Of a stretch of 16,771 nt of DNA, positions 6,793 to 15,114 are shown one piece after another (position 1 is the stretch's first letter; every line of letters starts with the position of its first letter). Where the stretch lies: the NCBI GenBank assembly GCA_948479395.1, contig CAOLUI010000024.1, positions 1-16,771 on the forward strand, written 5' to 3'. The stretch is from an uncultured Bacilli bacterium (GTDB taxonomy: Bacteria; Bacillota_I; Bacilli_A; RF39; UBA660). The notes under the pieces were generated by a model, which saw only the letters and a program-made list of their open reading frames with translations, searched no databases and had not been told where the DNA came from. Both the position numbers and the translations under genes were made by a program.

Positions 6793-7443
6793 TTATAAAT
6801 AATTATCCCTAATCCATTTAATATCTTCAATCGCTTTATTCATATTAAATCTCCCATTTCCAATAGGATAATAAACAGCAAAAAATTTATAATCTTTTTC
6901 ATTTATCCTTTGCTTAAACAATTTTCTTCGACAAGTCGAAACCGCAATTTTTTTCTTAAGAACAATCGAACTAACTTGATTACCAAATAAAATAACTACT
7001 TTAGGATTAATAATTTCAATTTCTTTCAATAATAAATTTAAATATTTTTCAAAAACTATATCTGGTAAAGCTCGAGCATCAACTTGGGTACATTTTCCTA
7101 AATTAGTAATAAAAAATTTATGTTTTCTAACATCTTTATATACTTTTTCAGCAAACTCTTCTGTCCACTCTTTAGCCTTAATAGATTTAATTTTATTATA
7201 TATTTCTTCATCTACTAAATCTAAATTAAAAAATAAATCCCAAATACTCTTTACCCCAATAAAAGGAGATTTTAGTCCTCTCCATTCTTTATTTGCAGCA
7301 ATAATTCTTTTTGTCGGATTCATAAAAACAAAACAAATACCTGGATTTTTAGAACATCCTCCATTATAAATAGCATCTAGTTCTTTATCTCCATATTTTA
7401 ACTGTAATTTATCATATTCTTTATTTAAATCATCTAACTTCAT
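6793..7443 (-). CDS. Uracil-DNA glycosylase superfamily protein, divergent
   Basis: A probable base-excision repair enzyme of 216 residues. The fold order matches the UDG superfamily. Motif A is FMNPTKR (40-46), in the position of GEAPG (family 4) or GINPG (MUG), so Asn42 may be the catalytic residue. GLKSPFIGVKSIWDLF (56-71) matches the G-PFxG segment of family 4. FITNLGKC (111-118) matches the TNxxKC segment, and INPKVVILFGNQV (145-157) the strand before motif B. Motif B, usually HP, reads YYPIGNG (191-197), so Tyr192 replaces the His. Cysteines are C30, C37, C118 and C171, not in the usual 4Fe-4S spacing. The ATG has GAGGTG 4 nt upstream. Superfamily membership is fairly secure; uracil specificity is not. 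Confidence 0.75.
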   Translation of the reverse strand: MKLDDLNKEYDKLQLKYGDKELDAIYNGGCSKNPGICFVFMNPTKRIIAANKEWRGLKSPFIGVKSIWDLFFNLDLVDEEIYNKIKSIKAKEWTEEFAEKVYKDVRKHKFFITNLGKCTQVDARALPDIVFEKYLNLLLKEIEIINPKVVILFGNQVSSIVLKKKIAVSTCRRKLFKQRINEKDYKFFAVYYPIGNGRFNMNKAIEDIKWIRDNYL

Positions 7444-7515
7444 AATTCACCTCAAAATTTATTTTTACATAATTTCATTAAAAAAATCATAAGATAATTA
7501 TAGAAAGGAAATTTT

Positions 7516-7968
7516 ATGACCAAAATAAAATCATTATTTTATCTTTTTCTTCCTTTAATAACTGGCGGAATAATAGCTTTTTTAATAAAAAATAATATTG
7601 ATTACGAATATTTAATAAAACCACCCCTAGCTCCCCCTAAAATAGCTTTTCCCATCGCTTGGACTCTTATATATTTTCTAATGGGTCTATCTTATTATAA
7701 TTATCAAAAAAACAATTCTAAATCTGCAATAATCGATTTTATCTATTATTTTCAACTCTTCATTAATGCTTTCTGGTCTTTAATCTTCTTTTTATGGAAA
7801 TTAAGATTTTTAGCTATAATATGGATTATTTTTTTAGATATTTTAGTTTTGTTTCTTCTGTATTTATTTTGGTTCAAAAACAAACTTTCCACAATTTTAA
7901 ACATTCCCTATTTAATTTGGATTTTATTTGCTACTTATCTAACAATTGGAATTTATTTATTAAACTAA
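7516..7968 (+). CDS. tspO: TspO/MBR (translocator protein) family membrane protein
   Basis: A small integral membrane protein of the TspO family, which binds porphyrins and other hydrophobic ligands and is linked to stress responses in bacteria. It has 150 residues, the usual length, and five predicted transmembrane segments (~8-25, 43-62, 72-92, 97-120, 128-149). Family motifs are KPPLAPPKIAFPIAW (35-49), LMG (55-57), NAFWSLIFF (84-92) and the C-terminal PYLIWILFATYLTIGIYLL. The ATG follows AAAGGAA by 6 nt. It is divergent from the UDG-like gene, and its stop codon forms part of a bidirectional terminator. Its physiological ligand cannot be read from sequence. Confidence 0.93.
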   Translation: MTKIKSLFYLFLPLITGGIIAFLIKNNIDYEYLIKPPLAPPKIAFPIAWTLIYFLMGLSYYNYQKNNSKSAIIDFIYYFQLFINAFWSLIFFLWKLRFLAIIWIIFLDILVLFLLYLFWFKNKLSTILNIPYLIWILFATYLTIGIYLLN

Positions 7969-7996
7969 AAAAGCTTTAACAATTCTAAGCTTTTTT
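7967..7996. terminator. Bidirectional Rho-independent terminator between tspO and the PAP2 gene
   Basis: Arms AAAAAAGCTT (7967-7976) and AAGCTTTTTT (7987-7996) form a perfect 10-bp stem with a 10-nt loop. The T run extends to 7998 on the plus strand, and the A run becomes a U tract on the minus strand. It overlaps both stop codons and can end transcription from either side. Confidence 0.85.
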
Positions 7997-8572
7997 TTCT
8001 TTTAATTTTATAAAAATATCTAAAAATATTAAAGAAAGCATAAACCCGGACAAAACATCACTTACGTAATGAACATTTAAATATACTCTACTATATCCTA
8101 CCATTAATATAATGATTGTTAAAAAAATCGAAAAAATAATTTTAAGCTTTTTTTGTAAAGTACTTTGCCAAATCATGTAAATTAAATAACCATAAAATGT
8201 CATCACAGCACTTGCATGTCCACTAGGAAAACTAAATGAATTTTCTTCTACTAAATGAGGCAACATTGGACGTGGCCGCCTAAAAATAATTTTTAAAATA
8301 TTATTTAAAATTGTTGATAAAACAATAGCACCATAAAGATATAATAAATCTTTTTTTTCTTTATAAAAGATAAATAATAAAATACATAAAAATAAAATTC
8401 CAAATAAACTTCCCAAATTAGTAACAATCTTTAAAACCTTAGTTAGAAAACTATTGTGGACAACTATCCAGTTATACACATTGTCAATAAAGTAAACCTT
8501 ATCTGTTAATAACAAGCCAATAATTGTTAATAAAAGTAAAGACTCTATAACTATTAAATAATTTTTTTTCAT
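7985..8572 (-). CDS. PAP2-superfamily membrane phosphatase
   Basis: A lipid phosphatase of 195 residues with about six transmembrane segments. The tripartite active site is complete: K94-x6-R101-P102, P116-S117-G118-H119, and S161-R162...H168...D172. Such enzymes dephosphorylate undecaprenyl pyrophosphate (recycling the carrier used for wall polymers) or phosphatidic/phosphatidylglycerol phosphate; the sequence does not decide. Its ATG overlaps the asnB-like stop in an ATGA, so translation is coupled and it is the last gene of the LtaS-like/AsnB/PAP2 operon. That context favours a role in envelope polymer or lipid-carrier turnover, by inference. It ends at the bidirectional terminator. Confidence 0.92.
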   Translation of the reverse strand: MKKNYLIVIESLLLLTIIGLLLTDKVYFIDNVYNWIVVHNSFLTKVLKIVTNLGSLFGILFLCILLFIFYKEKKDLLYLYGAIVLSTILNNILKIIFRRPRPMLPHLVEENSFSFPSGHASAVMTFYGYLIYMIWQSTLQKKLKIIFSIFLTIIILMVGYSRVYLNVHYVSDVLSGFMLSLIFLDIFIKLKEKKA

Positions 8573-10404
8573 GCTAAATTATAATCTTTATCTAAGAAAA
8601 ATATTTCATACCATTTAATAAAACAATAAACAGTCCATATTTTTCTATAAGTATCCTTTTTTTGCTTCTTATGTTGTTCTAATAAATTTAGCAAATAATC
8701 TTGATTAAAAAATTCTCCAACAAAATCTTGCTCTATTGTTGATTTAACTTCTTGATAAAAATCTTCTTCTCTAATCCATTCTCGTAAAGGTACTGGAAAC
8801 CCTAACTTTTTCTTTTTATAAGATTCATTAGGAATAACTCTTTTAGCGGCTTCCCTTAAAGCTACTTTGGTATTCATTTTTGTAACCTTATAATCTTCTG
8901 GTAAAGTTGCTGCTAACTTAAATACCTCTTTATCAATAAATGGCACCCTACCCTCAATTGAGTTCGCCATTGTCATTCGATCCGCTTTTTGTAAAATATC
9001 TTTAATTAACCAAAAATTAATATCAATAGCTTGCATTTTCACTAAATTATCTTGATCTTTATACTTATCAAAAATTTCTTTTGTTATTTCTCTATTTTTA
9101 ACATTATCTTTTATCTTTAAAACCTTTTTTCGCTCTTTTTCACTAAATACCTTATTTACCCCAATATAATCATCTTCTAACTTATTCCCTCTACGTACAA
9201 TAAAATTACGTCCTCTAAATTCTGGTAGAATGCCAAAACATATCGCGGCTAAATGACGTAAAAAATAAGGAATTTTATTATACCATTTTAAATCTACTTC
9301 TTCTCGGTAACTATTATATCCTCCAAAAAATTCATCCGCTCCCTCACCAGATAAAACAACCTTTACATCTTTACTGGCTAAATTTGCTACAAAATATAAG
9401 GCAATAGCAGCTGGATCACTACTTGGTTCATCCATATGATATAAAATTTTAGGCACGATTTTCATATATTCTTCTTTACTAATATTTTTACTAATATTCT
9501 TTATGCCTAATTTATCTGTCAAATCTTTAGCATATTCTATTTCATTATATTTAGAAATTTCATACCCCACAGTATAGGTTTTATCAGGTTTGGCCAAAGC
9601 CACTAAATATGAAGAATCAATCCCACTTGATAAAAAAGATCCTACTTCTACATCACTAAGTAAATGATAATTAACTGACTCTTCCATAACTTTACTAATT
9701 TTATCTACTGTTTTTTCAAAATCCAATCTTTTCTCTTTAAATTCAATCTCATAAAATCTTTTAATTTTTAACTTATTCTTTTTATATATTAAATAACATC
9801 CTGGATCTAATCGATACACTTCTTTAAAAAAAGTTTCCGTTGTTGGTGTAAAACTAAATGATAAATAAGGCCCAATAATTTCCTTATTAAGTTCTTTTTT
9901 AAACTTTGGATGTTCTAAAAAAGATTTTATTTCAGATGCAAACATAAAAGTTTCGTCATTTTGATAATAATAAAAAGGTTTTATCCCAAAATTATCTCGG
10001 GCAGCAAATAACGTTTCAGCTCTTTTATCCCAAATAGCAAAAGCAAACATCCCACGCAATTTTTTAGGTAACTCTTCTCTCCACTCTTCATACCCATGAA
10101 TTAAAACTTCTGTATCACAATTAGTTTTAAATTGATACTTTAACTTTTTTAATTCCTCTCTTAACTCCACATAATTATAAATTTCTCCATTAAAAACTAC
10201 AACTATATTCTTATCTTTATTAAACATTGGTTGACTTCCAGATTTAATATCAATTATAGATAAACGACGATGACCTAAAGCTACTAAATCATCAGTATAA
10301 TAACCTTCTTGATCAGGTCCACGGTGAATTATCCGATCAGCCATTTTTTTAATTATTTTATCTTTTTCCTTCTCTTTACTTACAAAACCTGCTATTCCAC
10401 ACAT
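8569..10404 (-). CDS. asnB: Glutamine-hydrolysing asparagine synthetase family
   Basis: It moves ammonia from glutamine to an ATP-activated carboxylate. Mature glutaminase Cys2 follows Met1 (MCGIAGF). Other glutaminase residues are R47 in GHRRLSIID and N72-G73-E74 in FNGEIYNY. The synthetase half has the ATP-binding PP-loop LSSGIDSS (258-265) and LSGEGADEFFGGY (351-363). At 611 residues it is full length and intact. AAGGAG lies 8 nt before the ATG and overlaps the last codons of the LtaS-like reading frame; the PAP2 gene overlaps its end. Free asparagine synthesis is the default reading, but family members such as L. lactis AsnH and C. glutamicum LtsA amidate peptidoglycan peptides. The envelope-gene context makes that alternative plausible. 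Confidence 0.93.
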   Translation of the reverse strand: MCGIAGFVSKEKEKDKIIKKMADRIIHRGPDQEGYYTDDLVALGHRRLSIIDIKSGSQPMFNKDKNIVVVFNGEIYNYVELREELKKLKYQFKTNCDTEVLIHGYEEWREELPKKLRGMFAFAIWDKRAETLFAARDNFGIKPFYYYQNDETFMFASEIKSFLEHPKFKKELNKEIIGPYLSFSFTPTTETFFKEVYRLDPGCYLIYKKNKLKIKRFYEIEFKEKRLDFEKTVDKISKVMEESVNYHLLSDVEVGSFLSSGIDSSYLVALAKPDKTYTVGYEISKYNEIEYAKDLTDKLGIKNISKNISKEEYMKIVPKILYHMDEPSSDPAAIALYFVANLASKDVKVVLSGEGADEFFGGYNSYREEVDLKWYNKIPYFLRHLAAICFGILPEFRGRNFIVRRGNKLEDDYIGVNKVFSEKERKKVLKIKDNVKNREITKEIFDKYKDQDNLVKMQAIDINFWLIKDILQKADRMTMANSIEGRVPFIDKEVFKLAATLPEDYKVTKMNTKVALREAAKRVIPNESYKKKKLGFPVPLREWIREEDFYQEVKSTIEQDFVGEFFNQDYLLNLLEQHKKQKKDTYRKIWTVYCFIKWYEIFFLDKDYNLA

Positions 10405-10416
10405 TTCCTTATCTCC

Positions 10417-10653
10417 TTAATTATTTAAAATATTTCGATATAAATCATTTTCCATAATCATTTTACTAACTGTAAAATAATTCAAAACTTTTTTATTCAT
10501 TAACTCTACATAACTTTTATCTATATCATCCTGCGTTTTAGAAACAAATCCAGAATTAATTAAAAATCTCCCCTTATTTGTTAACCAACTTCGATCAGAG
10601 AATATCACAAAACCATCTGTATCGCTAAAAATATCACTACCTAATAACAACCT
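10417..10653 (-). pseudogene. C-terminal remainder of the LtaS-like protein, cut off by an in-frame TAA
   Basis: The frame continues directly from the LtaS-like gene: after GIEYD comes TAA, then Arg and LLLGSDIFSDTDGFVIFSDRS and so on to a stop at 10417. The LLGSDIFS and VIFSDRSW motifs are typical of the end of LtaS-like sulfatases, which run through this point without a break. No base is lost; only one codon is changed. The frame could begin at TTG 10650, but AAAGG directly touches that codon, so independent initiation looks poor. Possible explanations are a recent nonsense mutation, readthrough, or an assembly error. The asnB ribosome site sits over its last codons. Confidence 0.8.
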
Positions 10654-12330
10654 TTAATCATATTCAATTCCAAACAAATTTAAAAGCGTTGGTAAAACAT
10701 CCAATTGGCCTGCTACTTTATCAATAACTTTACCCTCATTTTTATTATTCCAAATAATTAAATTACTATGATTAACTTCCATTAATTCATCACGTTCATA
10801 ACTTGATACTTCATTAATTTCCTTAATATTTAAAGTATAAGGATAATGATCTCCTACTAAAGCAATTACTGTATCATCTAAAATACCTTTTTTCTTTAAT
10901 AAATTTATTAAAATTTTTAAAGCATTATCTAATTCTATTTGAGTCGCTAAATAAGCTTTCACACTTTCACTATATGGTAAATTTTTAACCAATTCTTGAT
11001 TCTTTAAAGCTATCTTATTTCCTTCTGTAAATACATAAGGTGCATGACCACTTACCGTAATATAATAAGTTGCAAATGGCTCATTTCCTGCATAATCATT
11101 AAAAGTACTAGTAAACAAATCAATATCACTAGGAAGCCATTCACAATTTAATCGCTCCTCTAATCCATTACCACAAGCTAAAAAATTATTAAATCCTAGA
11201 ATAGGCATTGTTTTATCTCGGCCATAATACTTATACTGCCAATTATGATAACTACTAGTATTATACCCTTTATTTCCAAAAACATTTCCCAAAGTATAAG
11301 GCAAATATGGCTTATCATTGCGCCACATTCCCAAAATTTCTTGGGTAGGTATTAAACTAGTCATGGCCTGAAACTCTCCTCCAGTCGTACTAAAAAACAC
11401 TGGTGAATAATAATTCGTAAAATTAAAACCATTATTAACTAATTTATATAAAGTAGGTGTCAATTCTTTATCAACAGCAATAGAATTAAACCCTTCCGCC
11501 AAAATAAAAATTAAATTTTTTCCTTTATAAATTCCCGTATATTCATTTTGTTTAGTCGCTTCTCTATCTTGTAAAAAATGATAAACATCTTTAACATTTT
11601 CATCACTTTCTAAATTAATTAAACGCGCAAAATCAATCTCCATTTTATTATATTTAACTTCTTTTTCTTCCTCTAAACTATTATCAGCCAATAAAACTTT
11701 TTCTTCAAAACCAAAAATATTTCTTTTCAAACTCAATCGTTGAGTCGTAAATATTCCTAAGACATTATTCGAAGTAGTTAAAGAATCCGTATTATAATAT
11801 AAATTATAAGCCGAATACAAATGATTCTTATCAAAATTCAAAACCATTAAAGAACCTAAATGAGATATTATAAATAAAAACCCTACACTAAAATTATATT
11901 TTTTACTTTTCTTGGAATAATCAAAACTCTTTTGATAAATTAAATATCCTATAAAAGGAACCATTAATAACAAAACATCGATTATTTTAGTACAAAATAA
12001 ATGAAAACCAATTTGATAAAAATCCATAGCTTGACTAGCAAGTTCTAAAGTACTTATTGAAAAAGGGACACTCAACAAAGAAAAATACAAATAATTAAAA
12101 ATATAAAAAATAGAAATTATAATTAAAAAAACCATAACCAAAATACGTTGCTTCTTCGCTTCAAATAAATTACTAAATAAATAAAATATTAAAGAAATAG
12201 TTAAACTAAACAAAACAACAATCAAAAACTTTAAAGTAGGCAACTTATTAAACATTAAAACTTTACTTACTAATTCTAAATAAATAAAAAATAAAAAATA
12301 GAGAATTAATGTAGAATACTTTCTTTTCAT
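10654..12330 (-). CDS. LtaS-like membrane sulfatase / phosphoglycerol transferase, prematurely stopped
   Basis: LTA-synthase-type proteins transfer glycerol phosphate from phosphatidylglycerol to lipoteichoic acid or related polymers outside the membrane. Here 558 residues remain. Five transmembrane segments lie within about 1-165, followed by a linker and the extracellular alkaline-phosphatase-like domain (~271-558). Active-site residues are present: E279 (ILAEGF), nucleophile Thr315 (STTGGEF), H429 (VSGHAPY) and D494-H495 (GDHYPY). The frame stops at TAA 10654-10656 after LDVLPTLLNLFGIEYD, and the family's usual C-terminus continues in the same frame to 10417. The ATG has AAGGAGG 5 nt upstream. 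It is the first gene of an operon with asnB and PAP2. Loss of the last 78 codons may or may not abolish function, because the catalytic residues are retained. Confidence 0.9.
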   Translation of the reverse strand: MKRKYSTLILYFLFFIYLELVSKVLMFNKLPTLKFLIVVLFSLTISLIFYLFSNLFEAKKQRILVMVFLIIISIFYIFNYLYFSLLSVPFSISTLELASQAMDFYQIGFHLFCTKIIDVLLLMVPFIGYLIYQKSFDYSKKSKKYNFSVGFLFIISHLGSLMVLNFDKNHLYSAYNLYYNTDSLTTSNNVLGIFTTQRLSLKRNIFGFEEKVLLADNSLEEEKEVKYNKMEIDFARLINLESDENVKDVYHFLQDREATKQNEYTGIYKGKNLIFILAEGFNSIAVDKELTPTLYKLVNNGFNFTNYYSPVFFSTTGGEFQAMTSLIPTQEILGMWRNDKPYLPYTLGNVFGNKGYNTSSYHNWQYKYYGRDKTMPILGFNNFLACGNGLEERLNCEWLPSDIDLFTSTFNDYAGNEPFATYYITVSGHAPYVFTEGNKIALKNQELVKNLPYSESVKAYLATQIELDNALKILINLLKKKGILDDTVIALVGDHYPYTLNIKEINEVSSYERDELMEVNHSNLIIWNNKNEGKVIDKVAGQLDVLPTLLNLFGIEYD

Positions 12331-12347
12331 AAATCCTCCTTTATATC

Positions 12348-12356
12348 ATTATAACA
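12348..12356 (-). promoter_or_regulatory. Extended -10 promoter for the LtaS-like/asnB/PAP2 operon
   Basis: TGTTATAAT on the minus strand is a perfect extended -10 (TGnTATAAT) in the 32-bp gap after tex. The -35 (CTAACA at 18 nt) is weak, as often seen with extended -10 promoters. It would start transcription about 10 nt before the AAGGAGG ribosome site and makes the operon independent of tex. Confidence 0.6.
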
Positions 12357-12362
12357 AAAATA

Positions 12363-14477
12363 TTATATAAGTGTTAGATTAACTTTCTCCTTTTCTTTAT
12401 CTATTTTATCAACATAACAGGTTATAATATCCCCAACATGGATTACTTCTAAGGGATTACTTACAAAATCCTTACTCAATTTTGAAATATGAATAAGACC
12501 ATCATTATGAAGTCCAATATCAACAAAAGCACCAAAAGAAACCACATTTCTAACTGTTCCTGTAAGTTCCATCCCAACATTTAAATCATCAATAGTTAAT
12601 ACATTGCTTTTTAACAATACATCATCTAAAAAATCTCTTGGATCTAATCCTGGTGTTAATAACTCTTCAATAATATCACTTATAGTATAAACATCTGTAT
12701 CTAATTCCTGACATAATAAATCTTTATTAACATTTTGCAGCTTCTCTTTAAAGATTGTTTTCTCCATATCTTTTATATCTAAATCTAATTTTTTTAATAG
12801 CTTATTTGTTAATTCATAACTTTCAGGATGAATTTTAGTTTTATCAAGCAAATTACTTCCATCATTAATCCTTAGAAACCCTATACATTGTTCATATACT
12901 TTATCACTTATACCATTAATTTCCTTAATTTCATCACGTGATTTAAATATTTTAGTTTTCTTAAATTTTTGGATATTATCAATACATCTTTTATTTAAAC
13001 CAGAAATATATTTTAAAATACTAGAACTAGCCGTATTTATATTTACTCCTACTTCATTAACAATCTTAGAGACTGTAAAATCAAGAGCATCACTTAAATT
13101 ATTTTGATTTACATCATGTTGATATTCTCCAACCCCAATTGACTTTGGATCAATTTTAACTAATTCAGACAATGGATCTTGAATACGTCGTCCAATAGAA
13201 ATCGCACTTCTCTTCTCCACCGTTAAATCAGGAAACTCACTTATTGCTAATTTACTTGCTGAATATACACTAGCTCCAGCCTCACTGACAATATTATATT
13301 TAACATTTAAATCCTTAATTGCCTCACTTACAAAAAACTCACTTTCTCGCGAAGCTGTTCCATTACCAATAGCAATAATATCTACTTTATATTTAGTAAT
13401 TAAATTCCTTAATATTTTAGTAGCTTCTTCCTTTTTATTATGAGGTTCATGAGGATAAATTGTTGCAATTTCTAAAACCTCTCCATAAGGATTTAAAACA
13501 GCTAATTTACACCCAGTTCGAAAAGCGGGATCAAAACCAATAACGGTTTTATTTTTAACTGGTTTAGTCATCAATAATTTTTCTAAATTATCTTTAAACG
13601 TATTAATAGCTGACTCACTTGCCCCATCAGTTAACATTGTTCTTATCTCTCTTTCCAAACTTGGCAAAATTAAACGCTTTAAAGAGTCTTTAATAGCTTC
13701 TTCAACAATTGGCACTACAAAAGAAGCTGTATTTTTAATTATTTTATTCTTATAATTTTCTAAAACAGTTTCTTTAGAAAAGCTTAAAGAAACTGTCAAA
13801 ATACCTTCTTTTTCTCCTCGATTAATAGCTAAAATACGATAATGCTTTATATACTTAATTCGATCTTTAAAATCATAATACATTTCATATACCTTTTTAA
13901 CATCTTCACTATTTTTTTTCTTTTTAACTACTATTTCTCCCGTATTAAAAATATAGCCTCTTAACCATTTTCTAAACGATGCATTATCGCTAATCCATTC
14001 ACTAATAATATAAGAAGCATTCTTAACTGCCTCTTCGACACTCATATTATAGCCACTTGCTAAAGAATTAATATCTCCCTTTAAAGGAAAAGCCATAATT
14101 TTTTTGGCTAAAGGCTCTAATCCTAATTTAATTGCTTCTGTTGCTTTGGTCTTTTTCTTTTCTTTAAAAGGGCGATATAAATCTTCCACTTCAATTAATT
14201 TCTCACACTTATTAATACTTTCTTCCAATTCAGGTGTTAATAAATCTTTCTCTTTGATTAATCTAATAACATCTTCTTTTCTCTTTTCCAAATTACATAA
14301 ATATTTATATTGTTCATCTATTAAAGCAATTTGTTCCTCATCTAAAGCTCCTGTAGCTTCTTTTCGATATCTTGCAATAAAAGGAATTGTACAATCCTCA
14401 CTTAATAACTTTAATACTGCCTCTACTTGAGTTTCTTTAATCTTTAACTTTTCTGCTAATTCACTTCTAATATTCAT
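12363..14477 (-). CDS. tex: Tex-family RNA-binding protein (YqgF/HhH/S1)
   Basis: A transcription accessory protein that binds nucleic acid and associates with RNA polymerase in other bacteria. Its 704 residues keep the whole Tex architecture. There is an N-terminal helical part (IPFIARYRKEATGALDE, 31-47), a YqgF/RNase H-like domain starting IGFDPAFRTGCKLAVLN (313-329) with GNGTASRE (371-378), and helix-hairpin-helix repeats (~480-545). A C-terminal S1 domain (~630-704) contains GTVRNVVSFGAFVDIG and GLIHISKLS. I set the start at ATG 14477, with GGAGG 5 nt upstream. The same frame is open 11 codons further, but the residues MEEF there are simply the translated ribosome site. No clear promoter is visible, so it may be reached by readthrough from the TasA-like gene. 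Confidence 0.96.
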   Translation of the reverse strand: MNIRSELAEKLKIKETQVEAVLKLLSEDCTIPFIARYRKEATGALDEEQIALIDEQYKYLCNLEKRKEDVIRLIKEKDLLTPELEESINKCEKLIEVEDLYRPFKEKKKTKATEAIKLGLEPLAKKIMAFPLKGDINSLASGYNMSVEEAVKNASYIISEWISDNASFRKWLRGYIFNTGEIVVKKKKNSEDVKKVYEMYYDFKDRIKYIKHYRILAINRGEKEGILTVSLSFSKETVLENYKNKIIKNTASFVVPIVEEAIKDSLKRLILPSLEREIRTMLTDGASESAINTFKDNLEKLLMTKPVKNKTVIGFDPAFRTGCKLAVLNPYGEVLEIATIYPHEPHNKKEEATKILRNLITKYKVDIIAIGNGTASRESEFFVSEAIKDLNVKYNIVSEAGASVYSASKLAISEFPDLTVEKRSAISIGRRIQDPLSELVKIDPKSIGVGEYQHDVNQNNLSDALDFTVSKIVNEVGVNINTASSSILKYISGLNKRCIDNIQKFKKTKIFKSRDEIKEINGISDKVYEQCIGFLRINDGSNLLDKTKIHPESYELTNKLLKKLDLDIKDMEKTIFKEKLQNVNKDLLCQELDTDVYTISDIIEELLTPGLDPRDFLDDVLLKSNVLTIDDLNVGMELTGTVRNVVSFGAFVDIGLHNDGLIHISKLSKDFVSNPLEVIHVGDIITCYVDKIDKEKEKVNLTLI

Positions 14478-14489
14478 AAATTCCTCCAT

Positions 14490-14520
14490 AAAAATAAGAT
14501 ATAGTGCCACTCTATACCTT
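14490..14520 (-). terminator. Hairpin between the TasA-like gene and tex, probable (leaky) terminator
   Basis: On the minus strand AAGGTATAG pairs with CTATATCTT (one G-U pair) across a 7-nt loop, followed by TTATTTTTA. It sits just after the TasA-like stop and immediately before the tex ribosome site. The AU-rich stem and broken U tract suggest partial termination or leader control of tex. Confidence 0.5.
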
Positions 14521-14530
14521 ATTTATTCTT

Positions 14531-15058
14531 TTATACCTCATCAATAAAGATCTTACCACTTATTGATTTTCCCATATCTTCACTTTGGTCATCTGTAGAA
14601 CTATTTTTATACTCGATAGTAACAGTATAAGACTTAGTAACACCTGGAGCAATAGTTAACTCATCACTTATTGGTCCTGTTGTACTAGGAAAAACTGTTG
14701 TTTTCTTCAATACATCATTTTCCTTAACTATTACCTCAATATCATTCTTTCTTGTAAAATCATTACTTACTTCATTAACAACAATTTTATATTTAATTGT
14801 TACATTTCCTGTATTTTCTAAAGTAAAAGTCTTTGTAAAAATATCCCCTGGAACCATATTAGTAACATTTATTGCTGGGTTATTATCCGAAAAAGTAGCA
14901 CTAATATCCGGCGTACTAACCGTCAAGCCTCGCTTATCAGCATTATCAGATTTTATACTAGTCGTATAATATGCATAACTAGTTGCTACCACAAGAACAA
15001 TAAACAATACTACTATCAGAACAGATACAATCATTGTCTTTTTATTATCTTTAGTCAT
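14531..15058 (-). CDS. TasA/camelysin-like exported protein
   Basis: A probable surface or matrix protein of 175 residues. A short charged start (MTKDNKK) precedes a hydrophobic segment (~9-27) ending ATSYAYYTTS, typical of SipW-type export signals. The rest is a beta-rich domain with MVPGDIFTKTFTLENTGNVTIKYKI (68-92), matching the NPGD...F.L.N.G pattern of TasA/camelysin-like proteins, and a C-terminal SGKIFIDEV. No Cys and no LPxTG motif is present. I chose ATG 15058 with AGGTG 6 nt upstream over the in-frame GTG at 15067. It has its own consensus promoter. No sipW or tasA partner is present in the window. Fibre formation is inference. Confidence 0.7.
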   Translation of the reverse strand: MTKDNKKTMIVSVLIVVLFIVLVVATSYAYYTTSIKSDNADKRGLTVSTPDISATFSDNNPAINVTNMVPGDIFTKTFTLENTGNVTIKYKIVVNEVSNDFTRKNDIEVIVKENDVLKKTTVFPSTTGPISDELTIAPGVTKSYTVTIEYKNSSTDDQSEDMGKSISGKIFIDEV

Positions 15059-15085
15059 TACCTTCACCTATCTTTATCTATACTA

Positions 15086-15114
15086 ATTATCTATTATTCT
15101 TAAAATTTTGTCAA
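15086..15114 (-). promoter_or_regulatory. Consensus sigma-A promoter for the TasA-like gene
   Basis: TTGACA (15109-15114) is followed after 17 nt by GATAAT (15086-15091). The -35 is a perfect match and the -10 is 5/6. The -35 overlaps the stop codon of the upstream 150-residue gene. The predicted start near 15079 leaves a leader of about 20 nt. Confidence 0.8.

Noticed and set aside
6788..6806. AT-only inverted repeat ATAATT/AATTAT between capA-like and UDG-like stops
   Set aside because: Six A-T pairs with no T tract are too weak to call a terminator in such AT-rich DNA.
7493..7498. GATAAT as -10 box for tspO
   Set aside because: The only good -35 (TTTACA, 7464-7469) is 23 nt away, too far for a sigma-A promoter.
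14104..14430. 108-codon plus-strand frame opposite tex
   Set aside because: It is antisense to conserved Tex sequence and shows no recognisable protein features.
14478..14510. 11-residue N-terminal extension of Tex
   Set aside because: It translates through the GGAGG ribosome site of the ATG at 14477; Tex proteins start near MNIRSELAEK.
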